Origin: Hyphomonadaceae bacterium
Lineage (GTDB): Bacteria; Pseudomonadota; Alphaproteobacteria; Caulobacterales; Aquidulcibacteraceae
Reading direction: 5' to 3'
Length of the DNA: 16,682 nucleotides
Assembly: GCA_016791325.1 (NCBI GenBank)
Contig: JAEUMU010000131.1
Location: forward strand, 1 to 16,682
The notes under the pieces are model-generated. The model did not search any database. It was not told the DNA's origin and worked only from the letters and a program-made list of their open reading frames with translations. The translations under genes were made by a program, and so were the position numbers. Of this stretch, positions 14,054-16,682 are shown piece by piece. Position 1 is the first letter of the stretch; every line of letters begins with the position of its first letter.

Positions 14054-15718
14054 ATGGCGGCTTCGTTCGGCGAAACACCGATGGGTTTGTCGTCGCAGGT
14101 CATGAATGTGGCCGCGGTGCTCACGCGCAAGGCGGGCCTGAAAGTCCCGCGCTATCAGCGCCCTTACACCTGGGGCGAGCGCGAAGTGCGTGAGCTGATC
14201 CAGGATTTGCACCGCGCCTTCACGCGCCGCGCCACGTTCTATTTCATCGGCACGATCGTTCTGGTGAAGAACAACCGCGGCCAGCTTGAAGTGTCCGATG
14301 GCCAGCAGCGCCTGGCCACGCTCACCATGATCATCGCCTATGTGCGCGATCGCCTGCCTGGCCGGGCCAAGATGTATCAAAGCCTCGTCATGGAGGGGGA
14401 TCGTCCGCGCTTGATGCTGCGCGAGGCCGACGCCAGCTTTTATCGCGGCTTCGTGCAGGAGCCGGGCAAGATGGTGCAACTGGCCAAGCACGCCGAAACT
14501 GGCGTCGAATCCAAGGATCTGCTCTGCGCCGCCGCGCAAACCATCGAAGACGAGCTCGCCAGCCTCGATGATCGCGAGCTGGACAGCTTTATGTCCTACA
14601 TCGCCCGCTGCTGCACCTTGAACGTGGTGGACGCCGATGAGCGCGGCTGCGCACAAACCGTGTTCGCTTCGCTAAACCGCCGCGGTTCGCCGCTTTCCGG
14701 CGCCGACATCATCAAGAGCGATCTGATCGAAAATTCGCATCTCGGCGGCGCCGAGGCCGATGAGGCCGCCCGCAAGTGGGAAGAAACCGAAGATAAGTTT
14801 CCGCGCGCGGATTTCGCGCACCTGCTCGATATGATGCCCTTCCTGCTGACGGGCGAGCATCTGCTTTCTCCCGGCGATCTCGCCGCCTTCCGCGCCGCGG
14901 TGGAGAAGGCGGGCGGCGTGCGCAGTTTTCTGTTCGAGCAATTGCCGCGCTATGCGGATACGCTGAAGGCGATCGAATCGTGCGCGGTGTCCGTCGGCGC
15001 CGCCAGCGCCGATGTGAACCGGCGCATTCACGGCCTGAAACAGGTCGAACGCTGGTATTGGGCCCCCGTCGCCATCGCGTTCGTAGCCGAACACGCACAT
15101 GAGCACGAACGCGCGCGCCGCTTTTTCCAGGCGCTCGATTGCTTCACCTACGCCGCTGAACTCGCTGCGGTCGATAATCGGCGCGTTGAGGCGCGCCTGG
15201 CGCGGGCGCTGCGCGCGCTCGGCGATGATAAAACGCTGTTCGGCGAAGCCGCGCTGGGGCTCACCCCAGTTGAGTTTCGCAAACTGATCGCCACGCTCAA
15301 TCGCTCCCGCAAGCGCGATCGCCAGCGCCGCTTGCTGATGATCCGTCTGGAACTCGCCCTGCCCAACGGCAATCGCCTGACGATGACTGATGACGTCACC
15401 GTCGAGCACATTCTGCCCAAGAACGGCGGCGGCGTCTGGAACGAAACCTTCCCCGACGCCGTGCGCCGAAACGATCTCGCCAATCTGGTCGGCAACCAGA
15501 TTCTCACCACCGACGAGCAGAACAAGCGCGCCGGCGCCAAGTCCTACGCCGAGAAGCGCAAAATCTATTTCAACACGCCCCAGGCGCCGGTCCACCAGCT
15601 CACCAAGGACATCGCCGGGTTGGAACAATGGAATCCGGACGTGATCGAGGATCGCCAGGAGCGCCTGCTGGAGGCGCTGTGTTCGGATTGGGGCTTGCGC
15701 CTGGCCGCCGCGGGTTAA
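14054..15718 (+). CDS. DUF262-DUF1524 fusion protein, GmrSD-type nuclease (candidate phage defence)
   Basis: A 554-residue single-chain protein with the arrangement of GmrSD type IV restriction enzymes. The N-terminal DUF262 (GmrS-like) domain has VPRYQRPYTWGEREVRELIQ (about 31-50), FYFIGTIVL (62-70) and the signature DGQQRLATLT (82-91), linked to nucleotide binding in this family. FASLNRRGSPLSGADIIKSD (204-223) is the usual later DUF262 motif. After a helical middle, the C-terminal DUF1524 (GmrD-like HNH) domain shows VTVEHILPKN with His452, then LANLVGNQILTTDEQNKRAG and SYAEKRKIYF. So both the nucleotide and the nuclease halves look intact. GmrSD proteins cleave DNA with glucosylated hydroxymethylcytosine; related SspE acts with phosphorothioate marks. 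Neither a modification gene nor another defence gene is visible here. Base composition seems similar to the neighbours, so there is no clear sign of recent transfer. Substrate and defence role are inferred. Confidence 0.88.
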   Translation: MAASFGETPMGLSSQVMNVAAVLTRKAGLKVPRYQRPYTWGEREVRELIQDLHRAFTRRATFYFIGTIVLVKNNRGQLEVSDGQQRLATLTMIIAYVRDRLPGRAKMYQSLVMEGDRPRLMLREADASFYRGFVQEPGKMVQLAKHAETGVESKDLLCAAAQTIEDELASLDDRELDSFMSYIARCCTLNVVDADERGCAQTVFASLNRRGSPLSGADIIKSDLIENSHLGGAEADEAARKWEETEDKFPRADFAHLLDMMPFLLTGEHLLSPGDLAAFRAAVEKAGGVRSFLFEQLPRYADTLKAIESCAVSVGAASADVNRRIHGLKQVERWYWAPVAIAFVAEHAHEHERARRFFQALDCFTYAAELAAVDNRRVEARLARALRALGDDKTLFGEAALGLTPVEFRKLIATLNRSRKRDRQRRLLMIRLELALPNGNRLTMTDDVTVEHILPKNGGGVWNETFPDAVRRNDLANLVGNQILTTDEQNKRAGAKSYAEKRKIYFNTPQAPVHQLTKDIAGLEQWNPDVIEDRQERLLEALCSDWGLRLAAAG

Positions 15719-15729
15719 CCTGCTGCTAA
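15715..15729 (+). promoter_or_regulatory. CtrA-like site before the zinc-PLC-like gene
   Basis: TTAA-N7-CTAA matches the alphaproteobacterial CtrA consensus TTAA-N7-TTAA with one mismatch. It starts on the stop codon of the nuclease gene and is followed by a second TTAACC at 15748-15753. The gap to the next start (15719-15786) also ends in the 10-base palindrome GGCCTAGGCC (15775-15784), directly before the ATG. CtrA control is a guess from sequence and presumed lineage. Confidence 0.3.
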
Positions 15730-15786
15730 CGGATTCGCGGGCACGCCTTAACCTTGCATTCATATGTAGGGCGGGGCCTAGGCCGG

Positions 15787-16682
15787 ATGTCGTTGCTGTA
15801 TGCCGTTGTTTTCGCGAGCCGCTGCCGCTCGAACCATCATCGCCTGGCGGTTGATGCGCTGCGCCATCTCGAAGGCGAAGACGCCGAGCATTGGCGCAAT
15901 CTGCTGCTGCACTATCACGATGAATATCTGAAAGGCGCAAAAGCGCCTGACGATGTGTTCAAGGATTTCAAGAACCACGTCCTGCACGTACGCGATAATG
16001 ATTGGGGCGGCGCCATCGAAGCGTGCGAGGAATGGTATCGCCGCACGGTGCGTGCGCTGGCGGCGGAAGATTGGCGCCAGGCCGCGTGGTCGGCCGGGGT
16101 GATGAGCCACTATTACGTCGATCCGATTCAACCCTTCCACACACATCAGACCGAGGAAGAGGGCGTCATTCACCGCGCCGTGGAATGGAGCTTCTCAAAA
16201 TCCTACAAGACGTTCCAAAACATTCTCGAACGCGAGCGCGGCGGCTATCCGCAAATCGAAGCGCCCAGCGGCGCCGATTGGCTGGCGCAAATGGTGCGCG
16301 CCGGCGCCCAGGCCTCCACCCAGCACTACGAGCTCATCATCGATCATTATGATCTTCAGGCCGGCGTGAAGGATCCCCCGGCCGGGCTCGATCAGGAAAT
16401 CAAGGACGCCATCGCTGGCCTTGTCGGCCACGCCGCGGTGGGCTTGGCGCGCATTCTCAATCGCGCGTTCGAGGAAGCGGCGGTCAAGCCGCCGAAGGTC
16501 GGCGCCAATCTGCAGGCAGTCTTCCTTGCCATGGAAACGCCGATCCAGGCCGTGCTCAAAGCCATGGACGATGTCGCCGCCCGCCGCGAGGTCGAGGCGC
16601 AATACCAGGAATACCAGCGCACAGGCAAAGTCCGCACCACGCTCGGGGAGGACGATAAGGTCGTGCGCGCGCTTTACGCGGC
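15787..16682 (+). CDS. Zinc-dependent phospholipase C-like protein (3' end outside window)
   Basis: Open from the ATG at 15787 to the window end, 298 residues, no stop seen. I translated it by hand. It begins MSLLYAVVFASRCRSNHHRL without a signal peptide, so it is probably cytosolic. Residues 17-133 carry a row of possible metal ligands: His17/His18, HLEG (His27), Asp55, FKNHVLHVRDNDWGGA (His64, His67, Asp70), SHYYVDPIQPFHTHQ (His108, Asp112, His118, His120), and HRAVEW (His129, Glu133). This is the pattern of the zinc-dependent phospholipase C / S1-P1 nuclease fold. I recall similar alphaproteobacterial proteins that carry a DUF4332 helix-hairpin-helix region near the C-terminus, but that part is not visible here. 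Residues 160-298 look helical and charged. It follows the nuclease gene by 68 bases on the same strand. The real substrate is unknown; lipid or nucleic acid are both possible. Confidence 0.8.
   Translation, partial: MSLLYAVVFASRCRSNHHRLAVDALRHLEGEDAEHWRNLLLHYHDEYLKGAKAPDDVFKDFKNHVLHVRDNDWGGAIEACEEWYRRTVRALAAEDWRQAAWSAGVMSHYYVDPIQPFHTHQTEEEGVIHRAVEWSFSKSYKTFQNILERERGGYPQIEAPSGADWLAQMVRAGAQASTQHYELIIDHYDLQAGVKDPPAGLDQEIKDAIAGLVGHAAVGLARILNRAFEEAAVKPPKVGANLQAVFLAMETPIQAVLKAMDDVAARREVEAQYQEYQRTGKVRTTLGEDDKVVRALYA

Noticed and set aside
14054..15718. Ssp or BREX defence island around the nuclease
   Set aside because: No sspABCD, pgl/brx, methylase, integrase or toxin gene is visible in the window; the gene is flanked by murI and a PLC-like gene.
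13475..15940. Two long minus-strand frames (13475-14656 and 14672-15940) opposite murI, the nuclease and the PLC-like gene
   Set aside because: They are opposite strongly recognised genes (murI, DUF262-DUF1524) and have His/Arg/Ala-rich composition typical of shadow frames.
1..16682. Mobile element, prophage or CRISPR array
   Set aside because: No transposase, integrase, phage structural gene, tRNA target or regularly spaced repeat was seen; composition looks uniform.

Overview
The window looks like chromosomal DNA of a high-G+C alphaproteobacterium, most likely Caulobacterales (Caulobacteraceae or Hyphomonadaceae). Reasons: the very large-type NAD-glutamate dehydrogenase, the DUF3108 - rsmB - rpe - heparinase II/III - purH gene order I remember from alphaproteobacterial genomes, dense coding with Ala/Arg-rich proteins, and weak or absent Shine-Dalgarno sequences in places. 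I see no rRNA, tRNA, insertion sequence, integrase or CRISPR array. Taxonomy is inferred from memory of gene order, not from a search.

Layout. (1) 1-1426 (+): C-terminal end of the ~1600-residue NAD-dependent glutamate dehydrogenase. It converges on a LuxR-type regulator (1423-2583, -), and the two stop codons share one CTAG. (2) 2693-4316: a secreted dienelactone-hydrolase-like serine hydrolase (-), divergent from an exported thioredoxin-type glutathione peroxidase (+). (3) 4326-11753, mostly minus strand: DUF3108 exported protein, rsmB, rpe, heparinase II/III-like protein and purH. A two-helix potassium-channel-like gene (-) and a SAM methyltransferase (+) lie between heparinase and purH. 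The first four genes are tightly packed (TTG/TGA overlap, a 53-base gap, a 1-base gap), so they probably form an operon. (4) 11814-13109: a terminator, then a membrane-anchored metallo-beta-lactamase-fold protein that has lost its metal-binding motif, then a 274-base divergent control region with two consensus DnaA boxes and a palindrome. (5) 13110-16682 (+): murI (glutamate racemase), a fused DUF262-DUF1524 nuclease of the GmrSD type, and a cytosolic zinc-phospholipase-C-like protein cut by the window end.

Most of the window is housekeeping: nitrogen metabolism, purine synthesis, 16S rRNA methylation, pentose phosphate and peptidoglycan precursor supply. The parts worth a second look are the MBL-fold pseudoenzyme, the solitary GmrSD-like nuclease, the DnaA boxes before murI, the unusual TLGLGD channel filter, and the insertion of two genes into the usual purH-heparinase neighbourhood. 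I found no complete new multi-gene system. The best candidates for undescribed biology are the pseudoenzyme and the nuclease/phospholipase-like pair.
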